A stretch of DNA of 64,000 bases from Lachnospiraceae bacterium oral taxon 500 (lineage in GTDB: Bacteria; Bacillota; Clostridia; Lachnospirales; Vallitaleaceae), in the NCBI GenBank assembly GCA_002999035.1, contig CP027241.1, positions 2,804,195 through 2,868,194 on the forward strand. The letters are read 5' to 3'. Of this stretch, positions 35,161-44,855 are shown in pieces. The notes beneath the pieces are model-generated. The model was given only the letters and a program-made list of their open reading frames with translations, was not told where the DNA came from and made no database searches. Position 1 is the stretch's first letter. Every line of letters starts with the position of its first letter. A program made the translations under genes and the position numbers.

Positions 35161-35601
35161 TTAATATCTTTTTACTCCGCTTTTAACCAGCTTAACGCCA
35201 TTCGCCAGACAATCGCCAACCGGACAGGTCTTTTCGATAAACTCGGCAAACTGCTCCGTTTTTTCCTGCGATTCCTGGGTTTTAAAGTTCATGGTAAAAC
35301 GAATCTCCTGAAAACCGTTTCTTACATCAGCCAGCCCCATAAAGCCATCCGGATCCAAATCGCCCTCCAGCTCAACATGAAACTCTTCAAAGGTAAAATC
35401 ATTGGCCTGAGCAAAGGCACTTGCCACAATTGTCTGACAAGCTCCCAAGGCGCACAAAACCGCTTCCACCGGATTCATGGCCGCATTGGTACCGCCCAAC
35501 TCTTCCGGTTCATCCATCAGGATTTTAAATCCTCTTGACTCTGTTTCTACCTGCAAACCTGCTGGTAATTTTTTCGCTGTTGCCTTAAAAGTTGTAAGCA
35601 T
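35161..35601 (-). CDS. OsmC/Ohr family peroxiredoxin-like protein
   Basis: 146 residues. The two family cysteines are in GACQTIVASAF (about residue 53) and TCPVGDCLANG (about 125). Members reduce organic hydroperoxides, often with lipoylated proteins as electron donor. That makes the nearby lpdA with its lipoyl domain an interesting neighbour, though the link is inference. Monocistronic: it has its own promoter (35641-35669) and terminator (35111-35135). Confidence 0.9.
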   Translation of the reverse strand: MLTTFKATAKKLPAGLQVETESRGFKILMDEPEELGGTNAAMNPVEAVLCALGACQTIVASAFAQANDFTFEEFHVELEGDLDPDGFMGLADVRNGFQEIRFTMNFKTQESQEKTEQFAEFIEKTCPVGDCLANGVKLVKSGVKRY

Positions 35602-35640
35602 GATATTTCCTCCTTTTTTATCATTTATTTGTCTGTTTAT

Positions 35641-35669
35641 ATTTTAGTATAGTTTGAATCAAAAGTCAA
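35641..35669 (-). promoter_or_regulatory. Promoter of the osmC-like gene
   Basis: Minus-strand TTGACT (35664-35669) and TAAAAT (35641-35646), spacer 17 bp. The start codon is about 40 bp further on. Confidence 0.55.
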
Positions 35670-35739
35670 TTGATTGATTTTTTCTTAAATTTACAGTAAA
35701 AAAGTCGAAAATCGCTTGTCCGCCTTTTTCATGCCCATT

Positions 35740-38469
35740 TTATTTTCCCGGCAAAAGCTCATAAAAGTTTTTCAATTCCAGCGGTCTGTAAAAATAATAG
35801 CCCTGAATCAAGTCACAGCCCGAAGCCTTGATAACAGAAAACTCCTCCTCCGTTTCCACTCCCTCGGCACAGACTTTTTTGCCAAACCTATGGCAGGCAT
35901 AAACGATACTGGCAATAAAATTGATATTGTCATCCGAAGCGGCCATTTCATTAATCAGGCTCCGGTCAAGCTTAACAACTGCCGCCGGATATTTGATTAA
36001 AAAGGCAAGCGAAGCATAGCCGTCGCCAAAGTCATCAATCGCCACCCTGATACCGAGCTCCCGGCAATTTTCCACAAACTGGCGAACCTTAGCCGGCGCT
36101 TCATCATAATGCGTTTCTGTCATCTCCAGTACCAGATGCTTTCCGGAAAAATTATATTTTTTCAGAGTTTCTTCCACAAACGGCAAAAAGCCGGGATCCA
36201 TAATCTGATAGTAGCTGGCATTGACTGCCAAATAAAAATCCGGCAAATATGTCAAGACCCGGTTACAGGTACGAACCGCCTGTTCCAGCACCCATTGACC
36301 GACCTTTAAAATCAAGCGGCTGTTTTCCAGCATCGGCACAAAAATGCTCGGCGAAACGTCTTTGCCTTCATAGCTCCAGCGCAGCAGCACCTCACCGGAA
36401 ATAACCTTCATATCCTGCGTGGAAACCACCGGCTGAATCGCAATCCGAAAGTTTTTAAATCCGTCCAGCACATTTTTGTTCAGCTCCATCATCATTTGCG
36501 CCTTGGCTTTTTTGAAATACACGTCCTCGCGCGAATATGTCAGGTATTCTTTTTCCGGTGTATTCTTAGCCTGTGTCAAAAGCGCCATCATATTGACCAG
36601 AATATCCTGCGGCAGATTCTCCTCACCGTTTTCGGAAATCACCGCAAAAGAGCAGGGCGCCTGAACCATGATATTACTCCCGTAATAAACTTCACTGACA
36701 GCTTCCCTGATCTGCCGAACCAATTCTTCCGGTGAATCCGGACAGCCCGGCAAAACAATCGCCAAAAAGCGCATTCCGTCCAGCCGATAAAACATCAGCC
36801 GATTATCAAAACTCTTTGCTAAGCTTTTGGCCGCTTTGCCTAAAAAAAGATTGGCGGCATGACGGCCCCGCAGCTCATTGATCTCCGAAAAATTATTTAA
36901 AGTAAAACCGATAGTGATCAGCTTTTCCTTCTGTTCCTGTAATTCCCTGATTTTTTGCAGCGCTGCATACTCCTTAGGAAAATTAGTCATGCTGTCAACT
37001 GTAAAATCTTTCTTCTGGTGAGCGATTCCACCGGCGAAAAACAAGGGCTTTGTCCTATCCTGATTCCATTTGATCAAACCGTGACAGTGAACCCATATAT
37101 CATCGCCCTTCTTGTCCCTGATTCGATAATACAAATCATGAACGTCTTTTTCCCCCCGCAGAATCTGGGCAATATCCTCCCGAAAGATTTCGGCATCCTT
37201 CGGGTCGGTAATCCGGCTGCCCCAAACACTGACTAAATCAGACACGATATTGCTTGAAAGCCCGAAAACATCCCGCATTTCATCGGAAACGTAAAATAAA
37301 TTAGACTGCAAATCGCCGATGTACGGGTAATACTCCGACAATGACAGCGCTTTAAAAAAGAGAAGCGGATCAAAATAATTATTATGCAGATATTGAGCCA
37401 GCTCTTCGCTTCCGTCCCGATTTATCTTCTCCGGCAAAGAATTGTAAACCACCGGCTGCCGCCGGTCTCTGGACTGCCCGGTAACCGGATTGATTTGGTG
37501 GTAATGCAGCGCTTTATCGGCATACATCTGCTGTTCGGCTTTAGCCAGCAATGACCGCAGATCGGCCGGAGCCTCTGCCTCCCACACGCTGCCGGTCGCC
37601 AGATGATTTTCATTGTTAAAAATAAACGCCTGCAATTTGGAAACTGCTTCTTTAAAATCCTTCTCCCGGCTGCCGACGCAAATGACCGCAAATTCATCGC
37701 CGCCGACCCGGTAAATCGGAGCGGTCGGAAATGTTTCTTTCAGGACTTTATACCAAAAGCAGATCATTTGGTCTCCCTGCTGGTATCCGCTGTCGGCATT
37801 GACCTGCTTTAAGCCGGAAATATCGCTGTATAAAAGACCGACGGACGCATTGCCCGGAAAATCATCTAAAAAATCACGGTAGGCCTGCCGATTATACGCT
37901 CCTGTCAGCTGATCGTGATCGCTGACATACTCCAATTGGTCATTTAAGCTCCGCCGTTCCAACTCAAAAGAAGCAAAATAGCTGATTTTTGATAAAAACA
38001 GCATAATTTTGTCAATCCTGTCTAAATCGGGAGCATCCACCCCGATAAAACCAACCAGTTCTCCCTTAATCCGCACCGGCGCGGCCGCCAAAGAATCAAT
38101 ATCCTCCGATTTTAAGGTAGCATAAAGCTGAGGATAGTCGGCTTTGATATCCTCGGTATTTTTGATAACCACCGTTTGATTCTGCTCAAACAATTCCAAC
38201 CACCCGCTGATCATATCCAGAGATTCGTTCTGAAGCAGCATTTTTTTGGTGGCAGTTCCCGGCGCACACCATTCATAAGTATTGCTGAAGGTATGATTCT
38301 CACTCTTTTCAAAAATATAGGCTCGCCGGGCAAAACATTTTTCACCTAAAAATGCCAGCAAATCTGCGATTGCTTCATTCGGGTCATTGATTGCCGCCAT
38401 TCGCTTCAAACATTCGGTCAGCCCTTTTTCTCCATAATATTCATCCGTTTTATCCCAGGTTCCGTCCAT
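35740..38469 (-). CDS. GAF-GGDEF-PAS-(degenerate GGDEF)-EAL cyclic-di-GMP protein
   Basis: 909 residues, no membrane helices. A GAF-like sensor (about 20-170) is followed by GGDEF with intact YRVGGDEFAVIC near 258, so cyclase activity is possible. A PAS domain (about 380-490) is followed by a second GGDEF-like fold in which the motif is RLDGMRF (about 565), hence inactive. The EAL domain (about 665-905) has EVLLRW in place of EALLRW but keeps the N, E, DDFG, K, E and Q positions (VNASYYQ, LEMTET, IDDFGDGYASL, VKLDRS, CAEGVET, QGYYFYRPL), so phosphodiesterase activity is plausible. It begins 17 bp after the giant helicase gene and is probably in its operon. Confidence 0.92.
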   Translation of the reverse strand: MDGTWDKTDEYYGEKGLTECLKRMAAINDPNEAIADLLAFLGEKCFARRAYIFEKSENHTFSNTYEWCAPGTATKKMLLQNESLDMISGWLELFEQNQTVVIKNTEDIKADYPQLYATLKSEDIDSLAAAPVRIKGELVGFIGVDAPDLDRIDKIMLFLSKISYFASFELERRSLNDQLEYVSDHDQLTGAYNRQAYRDFLDDFPGNASVGLLYSDISGLKQVNADSGYQQGDQMICFWYKVLKETFPTAPIYRVGGDEFAVICVGSREKDFKEAVSKLQAFIFNNENHLATGSVWEAEAPADLRSLLAKAEQQMYADKALHYHQINPVTGQSRDRRQPVVYNSLPEKINRDGSEELAQYLHNNYFDPLLFFKALSLSEYYPYIGDLQSNLFYVSDEMRDVFGLSSNIVSDLVSVWGSRITDPKDAEIFREDIAQILRGEKDVHDLYYRIRDKKGDDIWVHCHGLIKWNQDRTKPLFFAGGIAHQKKDFTVDSMTNFPKEYAALQKIRELQEQKEKLITIGFTLNNFSEINELRGRHAANLFLGKAAKSLAKSFDNRLMFYRLDGMRFLAIVLPGCPDSPEELVRQIREAVSEVYYGSNIMVQAPCSFAVISENGEENLPQDILVNMMALLTQAKNTPEKEYLTYSREDVYFKKAKAQMMMELNKNVLDGFKNFRIAIQPVVSTQDMKVISGEVLLRWSYEGKDVSPSIFVPMLENSRLILKVGQWVLEQAVRTCNRVLTYLPDFYLAVNASYYQIMDPGFLPFVEETLKKYNFSGKHLVLEMTETHYDEAPAKVRQFVENCRELGIRVAIDDFGDGYASLAFLIKYPAAVVKLDRSLINEMAASDDNINFIASIVYACHRFGKKVCAEGVETEEEFSVIKASGCDLIQGYYFYRPLELKNFYELLPGK

Positions 38470-38486
38470 CCCTTTTCCTTCCGTTT

Positions 38487-41400
38487 CTATTGCAATGGTT
38501 CTGTTGCCTTGATATAACGCCCATCCTCCTCTATTACCTTATCTCCTGCAATCAATCCGCCTAAACAGCCATAAACTCTATTTTGTGCTTCTTCACCCAG
38601 CATATTATAGCCGTGGAACTTAAACACTTCCCGGCAGAGATTTTTAAAGTCCAAACTAATCTGCTCCGACAAAATCTCCAAAATGGTAGCCGCAATTTCA
38701 TCATCGCAGACATAAGGAAACTTACGCCGGTCCGTCCGGCAGCGCCGGGGAGAAATCCCGGCTTCATATTGCTCCCGGCTTCGCCAGTATGTATTTTGCT
38801 CATCATCCAGCAAATAAAACGCTCCGGTCTGTGCCGCTGCCTGTTTTAAGACCTCCGTCAGCTTTGCGCCTAACTGACTAATTCCCCAGACACTTAAAAT
38901 CCGCCGGAATAAATCATCCTCCACGATCGGCGCCTCCCACTCGATGATATCGCTCATCAGCCGAACCATCAGCCCAGTCGCCGCACCGGTGTAAAACGCT
39001 TCTTTGGGGTACTGCTCCGGCGCCAGCGGATAAGCTTCATAATAAATCTGTTCCTTGACCGGTGCCGGTTCATATTCAATCGCAAAGCTTTCCTTGGAAA
39101 ATGCCGCTGCATCTGCTTTAACCGGTGCAGCTGAAACGCTTGGCTCCGCTTCTGCTGCGGCCGCTTTTTCCTGTTCTTTCTCTGCTGCAATCTCCGCCAG
39201 CCGCCCCAGAATCATTTCCAGCACTGCCGCTTTATTTTTAAACCAGTCCAAAGTCCAAACCGGAATCACTTTCCACTTCAGCCGCCCCAGCATGGTCGGC
39301 TGCACAATCGTTCGGTCTCTGACCGTCGGCGTTTCATAATACTGATAGCCATCCAGTACAATCGCCGCCATAAACTCCTGCGGCCGGTCTTTATCAACCA
39401 CGCCGATATCAATCCGGTAATTGGAATGGCCAACCTGTTTGACCACCGAAAATCCGGCGCTTTCCAGTTCCGCCGCAATCGTATCAATCAGCTCATCTTT
39501 TTTCAGACGAACCGTCTGCACATCGACTGTCAGCGTATTCTTATTGCGGGCAAACTCCAAAAAGCGCTTTAGGCCCGCTACCCCCAGCGAATCTGTCCGG
39601 GACAGGTCAATTTGCTCGGGCTTTAACACCGCATAGACAATCATTTCCTCCCGTGAACGGGAAACCACAACATTCAGCCGCTTCCAGCCTTCGCTTTGAT
39701 TGAGCGGCCCAAAGTTCATCGTGACTTTGCCCTTTTGATCCGGCCCGTAGCCAACGGAAAACAGGATCACATCCCGCTCGTCGCCCTGAACATTCTCCAG
39801 ATTCTTCACAAAAATTTCCTCTCCGGAAGCCCCGGCGTATTCCTCTAATTCCGGATGCGCCGCAAACAGCTCATCCAGTTTAACCTGAATCAGCTTTTGT
39901 TGCACCGAGCTAAAGGTAACAACGCCCAGCGACTGCCGCCGGAGCCGTTCATCCAAAAGCCGCCGCCGGATTTCGGCAATCACCGCTTCCGCTTCGGCTT
40001 CATTCTGCTTGGTACCGCTCCGGTCATAAAAACCTTCCACCTGTACTAAGCTGACCTTAGACTCCAAATCATTGTAGGACGGAAAAGTGTACAGCTTATT
40101 TTCATAATACTGCGAATTGGAAAACGCAATCAGGCTTTCATGCTTGGAGCGATAATGCCACTTTAAGTGCAGCTCCGGGAAAAGAATGGCCTGACATTCA
40201 TCCAAAACACTGTCCTGATCGGCTTCTTCAAACTCGATGTCTTCCTCGTCAAAATTGCCTTTGAAGAAAGAGGTCGGCGGCAGCTGATTGGGGTCGCCCA
40301 CCACGATCAGCTGACTGCCCCGGGCAATCGCCCCCACCGCTTCGTGGGTATTGACCTGCGATGCCTCATCAAAGATGACCAAATCAAACTTGGGGAACGA
40401 CGGGTCAATATACTGGGCAATGGAAATCGGGCTCATCAGCATACAGGGCGCAAGCCGGCGCAAAACATTCGGCGTCATATCAAAGAGCCGGCGAAGCGAC
40501 AGGCCGCGGCCGCTGTTTTTAATTGCTTTTTTCAGTACACCCAGTTCCGAACCGGCGTTAATATCGCCAAAAGGCTGCGGAATATTGGCAGTCAGCTTTT
40601 CAATCAACTCCAGCCGGGTCATTTCCGTTACCAGTTTTAATTCCTGCCGGTACTCAGCCAGCAAATATTCAAAATTATGATGATTAAAGGCCGTCAGCTC
40701 CTTTTCCCGCTCCAGCGCCTCAATCACACCGTAATACATAAGTGAGCGCAGAGCCGCCGCTTTCAGTTCCTCCGGCCGGATTTTACCGTTTTCCGTTTTT
40801 TGGCTGAAAATGCCCGCACCCAGCCTCTCAATCTCTGTCCGTATCCGTACATAAGCTAACCATTGATCCAGTCGGGTATAAGCCGCCAAAGCGGCTTCCG
40901 CCTCCTGTTTGGCTCCGACCAGGTCAAAGTTTTCCGCCAGAAAACTGCCCTGCGCCAGTTCCTCCAGCCGCCGCTGCTTTTCGGCGATTTCGGCTGCCAA
41001 AGCCGATAACCCGGAGGCTGCCGGCTTTTTATCTTCCTTATAAAAAAGCCAGCCCTGTTTTTGTACGCTCTCCAGCCATGCCGACAAGTTTAAAGTCCGG
41101 TCACCCCGGTACAGCCGCCTTAAGGCTTCCGTTATCCGGCGCGCCGCTGCCGCTGCTGCTTCAATCTGCTCCCAGTCCGTTTCTTCTACCCGCCATAAAC
41201 CGGCAAAGCGTTCGGCCTGCGGAGTCATAAAGGAACTGATTTTTGCCGTCAGTTCGGCATATTCCGATAAAAGCGCCAGTTTCCCCTCTATTTCCGCTTG
41301 ATTTAAAGCTTCTGCCGACGTCCGGTACAGCATCAAACTTTTCTTAATCTTATTTTGTTCCAGCCATTTGCCTAAAAACCATTTCTGTCCGGCTTGTTTC

Positions 41401-44312
41401 CAAGCCAGCAAAAGCCCGGCAGCGTCCAACTGCAAAACTGCCGGCTGAAACTCAGCCAATATCACCTGCCGCAGCTCTCTCTGCCTTTTGCCCCAAGCAA
41501 TCGTTTCCGCTGTCCGGTCGTCTGCTTCCGGCTGATTCCAGTTTAAAATATCCGGCCACAGCAAAACTTCCGCCGCTGTCATATCGGCAATCAAAGCAAT
41601 AAAGCCGCTGACCGTTAAAAAATCGTTCTTATCCGCTAAAATATCGTCCAGTCCGCCTTTTTGCTCCGTCAACTGCTGTAAATCCGGAACCAGACTCATC
41701 AAAATCGTCCGCAGTTCTTCTCTTTCCTTAAAACTCAAGGCAAAGTTCTGAATAAAGCGGAGCGGATTAACCGGCACGGGCTCCACCTCCGCAAACAGTG
41801 GTAAATAGCGCTCTATCGCCTGTTTGATCTGCTGCACCTGCTCCTTTGTTAAGCCGGCGGCCAGCTCCCCAATCGGATAGGTTTCGCCTGCTCCCTGTGC
41901 TTCATAAAGGGCAATCATTTCATAAATGCTGTATCCATTTTGACCGGTCCGGTGCAGGGCTTCTGTCGTGGCTGCAATCGTATCGCGAAGCTTTGACAGG
42001 CTTTCCCTCTTTTGCCGGATTTCCTTAATTTCACCATTTTTCTGCCTGTCCAATATCCGGCCCAGCTTGGCTAAAACTTCGCCTTTTTTGGCTTTATTGG
42101 AATGAAGCTCCAAAGCAAAGTCACCCAGTCCGATTTTTTCCAGCCGGGACTGAACCACATTTAAGGCTGCCATTTTCTCGGCCACGAACAACACAGATTT
42201 ATTATTATACAGCGCCGAAGCAATAATATTGGTAATTGTCTGTGATTTTCCGGTACCGGGCGGCCCATGCAGCACAAAGCTGCTCCCGCCCGCTGCTGAA
42301 TAAACCGCCACTAACTGCGATGAATCGGCGTCCATCAGGACGGCATTATTAAAAAATAAATCGGTTTGGTCAATTTCCTTGCCGTCAATCAGCGGCGGCG
42401 TGACAAAGTTCATTTTGCCCTGCATCAGGCTCCCGACAATCGGGTTTTCCATCAGTTCCTCGCTTCGGCTGTGAATATCGTTCCACATCACAAACTGATT
42501 AAAGGAAAAAAGTGCAATATAGCTGGCGTCAATCACATCCCAGCCCTTTTTATTTAAAATTCCTGTCCGGATCGTATTTAAAATCTTTTTGACATCCACG
42601 CCATGCTCGTCCATCGGCAGCGGAACTAATCCAGGAAATTCCAGGTTTAAATCCATCCGCAGTTTCTCCAAAAGCGTGGTATTAACCTGCACTTCTTCAT
42701 CGCGGTAACGAATGACATAACCCTTGGCGGACGATTTGCGAATCATTTCAATCGGATACAGCAAAATCGGCGCATAGCGCGCTTGCTTGGACAAATCGGT
42801 TTCAAACCACTGCAAAAAGCCCATAGCTACAAATAGGGTATTGGCGCCGTTCTCTTCCAATTCTGTCCGGGCTGTATAATACAGAGCCTTGATAGCAAAA
42901 TCAAGGTCATCCTCACCGAGCAGCGTTACCAGCCGCCGGCTTTTCATTTCCGCATTCATGTATTCGCGGTATTCGTCTTTTAAGCTGCGGGTATAGGAAT
43001 ATTCCTTGTCCTTGCGCCTTTCCGCCTCTATTTCCGCCGGGCACGGCATCAATGAAAACTCCTGCCCGCTGGACAGATTGTCTTCCAGCAGGTTCAGATC
43101 GCCCTCCAAAATTGAAATGCTGCGCCGAGTTGGTCTAAAATTCAACAAATTATTACGCAGTGTCAGATTCAGCAGCTTCGATTCCCAAACTTTCAGCTTG
43201 GAACGCTTCCGGCTGGTAATCACTTCAATATCACCACCGGCTTCCAGCGCCTCAGGCTGTGCGGCCAATATGCCGGCTTCTCCCGCCTGACCCACTGCCG
43301 CTGTTTCCAGGGCCTCGGCTGCAGGCAATAATTCCATTCTCTGCGGCAGCGGCCTTACCCCCAAAGAGCGAGCCTTAGCCACATCCAAAAGATATTCAAA
43401 CTCCTGTTCTTTGAGTAACTCTTCTTCCGCCTTAACCGCCGCGTCCTCATAACTAACTGGCTGCGGGCTGGTAAGCAAAGTCGTTTCCACCAGTTCAATC
43501 CTTTGGATTCCTTTCGCCAGCCGCTTCGTCAAAGCAGCAATATCATCGTCAACACTGCCGGGAAAGGTTTGATCTTCCAGCCAGCAGCCGGCAAAGGCAT
43601 GCTCTCTGAATAAAATAATCAACGGATTTAAGCCAATATATTCCAGACAGGCGGCAAACAGCACCGCCAATTCAATACAGTTGCCCAATTTGCCGGTCAG
43701 CACTTCATCGGCCAGCCGAATCCGCTGCCCAAGCTGCTCAAAAGCAGGCGGCGCGCTGATATAGTTGATTCCCTCCGCCTGCAGCGCCAGATAAACGGCT
43801 TTCATCTGCGCCCGAACATCATTTTTATCCTGCGTTTGATAGCCGGTCAGCGCCAGATTCCAATTTTTTAAAATTTCCCCGGCCCGGCGAACAACTCCGG
43901 CAATCAGCGGGTGATTCGGGGTAACAAAAGAAGCAATCAAAGTCGGATGATAATTACTGCCCAACCACTGATCATAGGCTAAGATCTGAACGGCACAGCT
44001 TTCCTGATACAGCAGTTCTTCCCCGCTTTTTACTACAACTTGAAAGGCCGTGTTATAGCCCTCAGTCATAGCCGCAAACTCTTTGCCGAAAAGCTTAACC
44101 ACCAGATTCAGCTTCAGGCTTTGCCCCGGCTCTAAGCGGATCCCGGTCTGCCGCCACTGCTCACCGACCGGCTGCTCCCAAAAAATATGTACTTCCACCT
44201 GCTCCAGCGCTTCTTCTCCGTCATTTTGCAAAAGAATAGACCGGATCACCGGCACCTTATTCAAATAGGTGACGTAACTCAGTATTTTATTGTACTCAAT
44301 GACTGCTTTCAT
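38487..44312 (-). CDS. Giant DUF4011-type SF1 helicase with transglutaminase-like and nuclease-like domains
   Basis: 1,941 residues. Around residue 210 GNCIELAVLFAACLEYIG followed by EHAFAGCW looks like a transglutaminase-type Cys/His core. KVWESKLLNLTLRNNLLNFR (about 390) marks the DUF4011 region. The helicase core has Walker A HGPPGTGKSQTITNII (about 686), Walker B LVIFDEASQVN (about 1312), VGDPNQLPPTSFF and RLNVVVSRSREEMIV (about 1545). A coiled or helical insert separates the two halves. YRIDIGVVDKD and IVLDGYQYYETPTVRDR (about 1630-1660) resemble the restriction-endonuclease-like tail of this family, followed by a DUF3320-like end. Relatives of this architecture often occur in defence contexts; the function of this one is unproven. 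Confidence 0.88.
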   Translation of the reverse strand: MKAVIEYNKILSYVTYLNKVPVIRSILLQNDGEEALEQVEVHIFWEQPVGEQWRQTGIRLEPGQSLKLNLVVKLFGKEFAAMTEGYNTAFQVVVKSGEELLYQESCAVQILAYDQWLGSNYHPTLIASFVTPNHPLIAGVVRRAGEILKNWNLALTGYQTQDKNDVRAQMKAVYLALQAEGINYISAPPAFEQLGQRIRLADEVLTGKLGNCIELAVLFAACLEYIGLNPLIILFREHAFAGCWLEDQTFPGSVDDDIAALTKRLAKGIQRIELVETTLLTSPQPVSYEDAAVKAEEELLKEQEFEYLLDVAKARSLGVRPLPQRMELLPAAEALETAAVGQAGEAGILAAQPEALEAGGDIEVITSRKRSKLKVWESKLLNLTLRNNLLNFRPTRRSISILEGDLNLLEDNLSSGQEFSLMPCPAEIEAERRKDKEYSYTRSLKDEYREYMNAEMKSRRLVTLLGEDDLDFAIKALYYTARTELEENGANTLFVAMGFLQWFETDLSKQARYAPILLYPIEMIRKSSAKGYVIRYRDEEVQVNTTLLEKLRMDLNLEFPGLVPLPMDEHGVDVKKILNTIRTGILNKKGWDVIDASYIALFSFNQFVMWNDIHSRSEELMENPIVGSLMQGKMNFVTPPLIDGKEIDQTDLFFNNAVLMDADSSQLVAVYSAAGGSSFVLHGPPGTGKSQTITNIIASALYNNKSVLFVAEKMAALNVVQSRLEKIGLGDFALELHSNKAKKGEVLAKLGRILDRQKNGEIKEIRQKRESLSKLRDTIAATTEALHRTGQNGYSIYEMIALYEAQGAGETYPIGELAAGLTKEQVQQIKQAIERYLPLFAEVEPVPVNPLRFIQNFALSFKEREELRTILMSLVPDLQQLTEQKGGLDDILADKNDFLTVSGFIALIADMTAAEVLLWPDILNWNQPEADDRTAETIAWGKRQRELRQVILAEFQPAVLQLDAAGLLLAWKQAGQKWFLGKWLEQNKIKKSLMLYRTSAEALNQAEIEGKLALLSEYAELTAKISSFMTPQAERFAGLWRVEETDWEQIEAAAAAARRITEALRRLYRGDRTLNLSAWLESVQKQGWLFYKEDKKPAASGLSALAAEIAEKQRRLEELAQGSFLAENFDLVGAKQEAEAALAAYTRLDQWLAYVRIRTEIERLGAGIFSQKTENGKIRPEELKAAALRSLMYYGVIEALEREKELTAFNHHNFEYLLAEYRQELKLVTEMTRLELIEKLTANIPQPFGDINAGSELGVLKKAIKNSGRGLSLRRLFDMTPNVLRRLAPCMLMSPISIAQYIDPSFPKFDLVIFDEASQVNTHEAVGAIARGSQLIVVGDPNQLPPTSFFKGNFDEEDIEFEEADQDSVLDECQAILFPELHLKWHYRSKHESLIAFSNSQYYENKLYTFPSYNDLESKVSLVQVEGFYDRSGTKQNEAEAEAVIAEIRRRLLDERLRRQSLGVVTFSSVQQKLIQVKLDELFAAHPELEEYAGASGEEIFVKNLENVQGDERDVILFSVGYGPDQKGKVTMNFGPLNQSEGWKRLNVVVSRSREEMIVYAVLKPEQIDLSRTDSLGVAGLKRFLEFARNKNTLTVDVQTVRLKKDELIDTIAAELESAGFSVVKQVGHSNYRIDIGVVDKDRPQEFMAAIVLDGYQYYETPTVRDRTIVQPTMLGRLKWKVIPVWTLDWFKNKAAVLEMILGRLAEIAAEKEQEKAAAAEAEPSVSAAPVKADAAAFSKESFAIEYEPAPVKEQIYYEAYPLAPEQYPKEAFYTGAATGLMVRLMSDIIEWEAPIVEDDLFRRILSVWGISQLGAKLTEVLKQAAAQTGAFYLLDDEQNTYWRSREQYEAGISPRRCRTDRRKFPYVCDDEIAATILEILSEQISLDFKNLCREVFKFHGYNMLGEEAQNRVYGCLGGLIAGDKVIEEDGRYIKATEPLQ

Positions 44313-44445
44313 TTTTGCTCCCTTTGACTGCCGCGCTCATTTTTCTTTATCAACAGGCCTTGTGCCTGACATAGATAAACAAGGTCATAAACATAATAAA
44401 TAAGTGCTGTTGATACGCACCGAAAAGCGAAATAAAACACACAAG

Positions 44446-44477
44446 ATTATAATACAATTAAAAAGAAAATTTTCAAG
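44446..44477 (-). promoter_or_regulatory. Probable promoter of the giant helicase/c-di-GMP operon
   Basis: Minus-strand TTGAAA (44472-44477) with TATAAT (44446-44451) 20 bp away, or TATTAT, which overlaps it, at a better 16-17 bp. AT-rich surroundings support it. It is about 135 bp before the helicase start. Confidence 0.4.
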
Positions 44478-44502
44478 ATTTTTTGATGTTTTTTTATTTT
44501 TG

Positions 44503-44566
44503 GTAAAGTGAAAAAGTAATTTCCACTTAGAAGTGGGAGAAGTGGAAATTACTTTTTCACTTTACC
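44503..44566. repeat. Long inverted repeat between divergent helicase and queH genes
   Basis: Arms 44503-44528 and 44540-44566 are complementary over 26 bases with one single-base bulge, loop about 11 nt. No gene ends here, so a normal terminator role is not expected. On the minus strand a T-rich tract follows the stem. Confidence 0.75.
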
Positions 44567-44649
44567 GCCCGAAAATGCGGAATAACGGGACATCAAATTT
44601 TACTCGCTAATTTTTAAAAATCGTGATATACTTATCCTGATATCGGGGG

Positions 44650-44782
44650 AGATGGTGTATCCGCCCGGAAACGAAAAGCCTTTCGACAGGGCGCTCGCTC
44701 TCTGAGCGGGAGAGGGACAAAAAAGACTGTGGCCGCTCAACCGGGCAGAAAACGGAGTTTTCAATTAGGGGAAATGGAGTTA
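44650..44782. repeat. Dispersed hairpin repeat, module copy near queH
   Basis: It contains TTTCGACAGGGCGCTCGCTC and the CGCTCTCTGAGCGG hairpin (cf. 26655-26675), AAAAAAGACTGT, a CCGGGCAGAAAACGGAGTTTTC module, and an end AGGGGAAATGGAGTT resembling the right terminal repeat. No clear left terminal repeat. It occupies the leader of queH. Confidence 0.7.
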
Positions 44783-44855
44783 GTAAACGCAGGCGGATGT
44801 GTTTTTAAGCGAAAAAGACTTGAAGCGGAAAAAGATTGCTTGGCGGAGGAACGTT

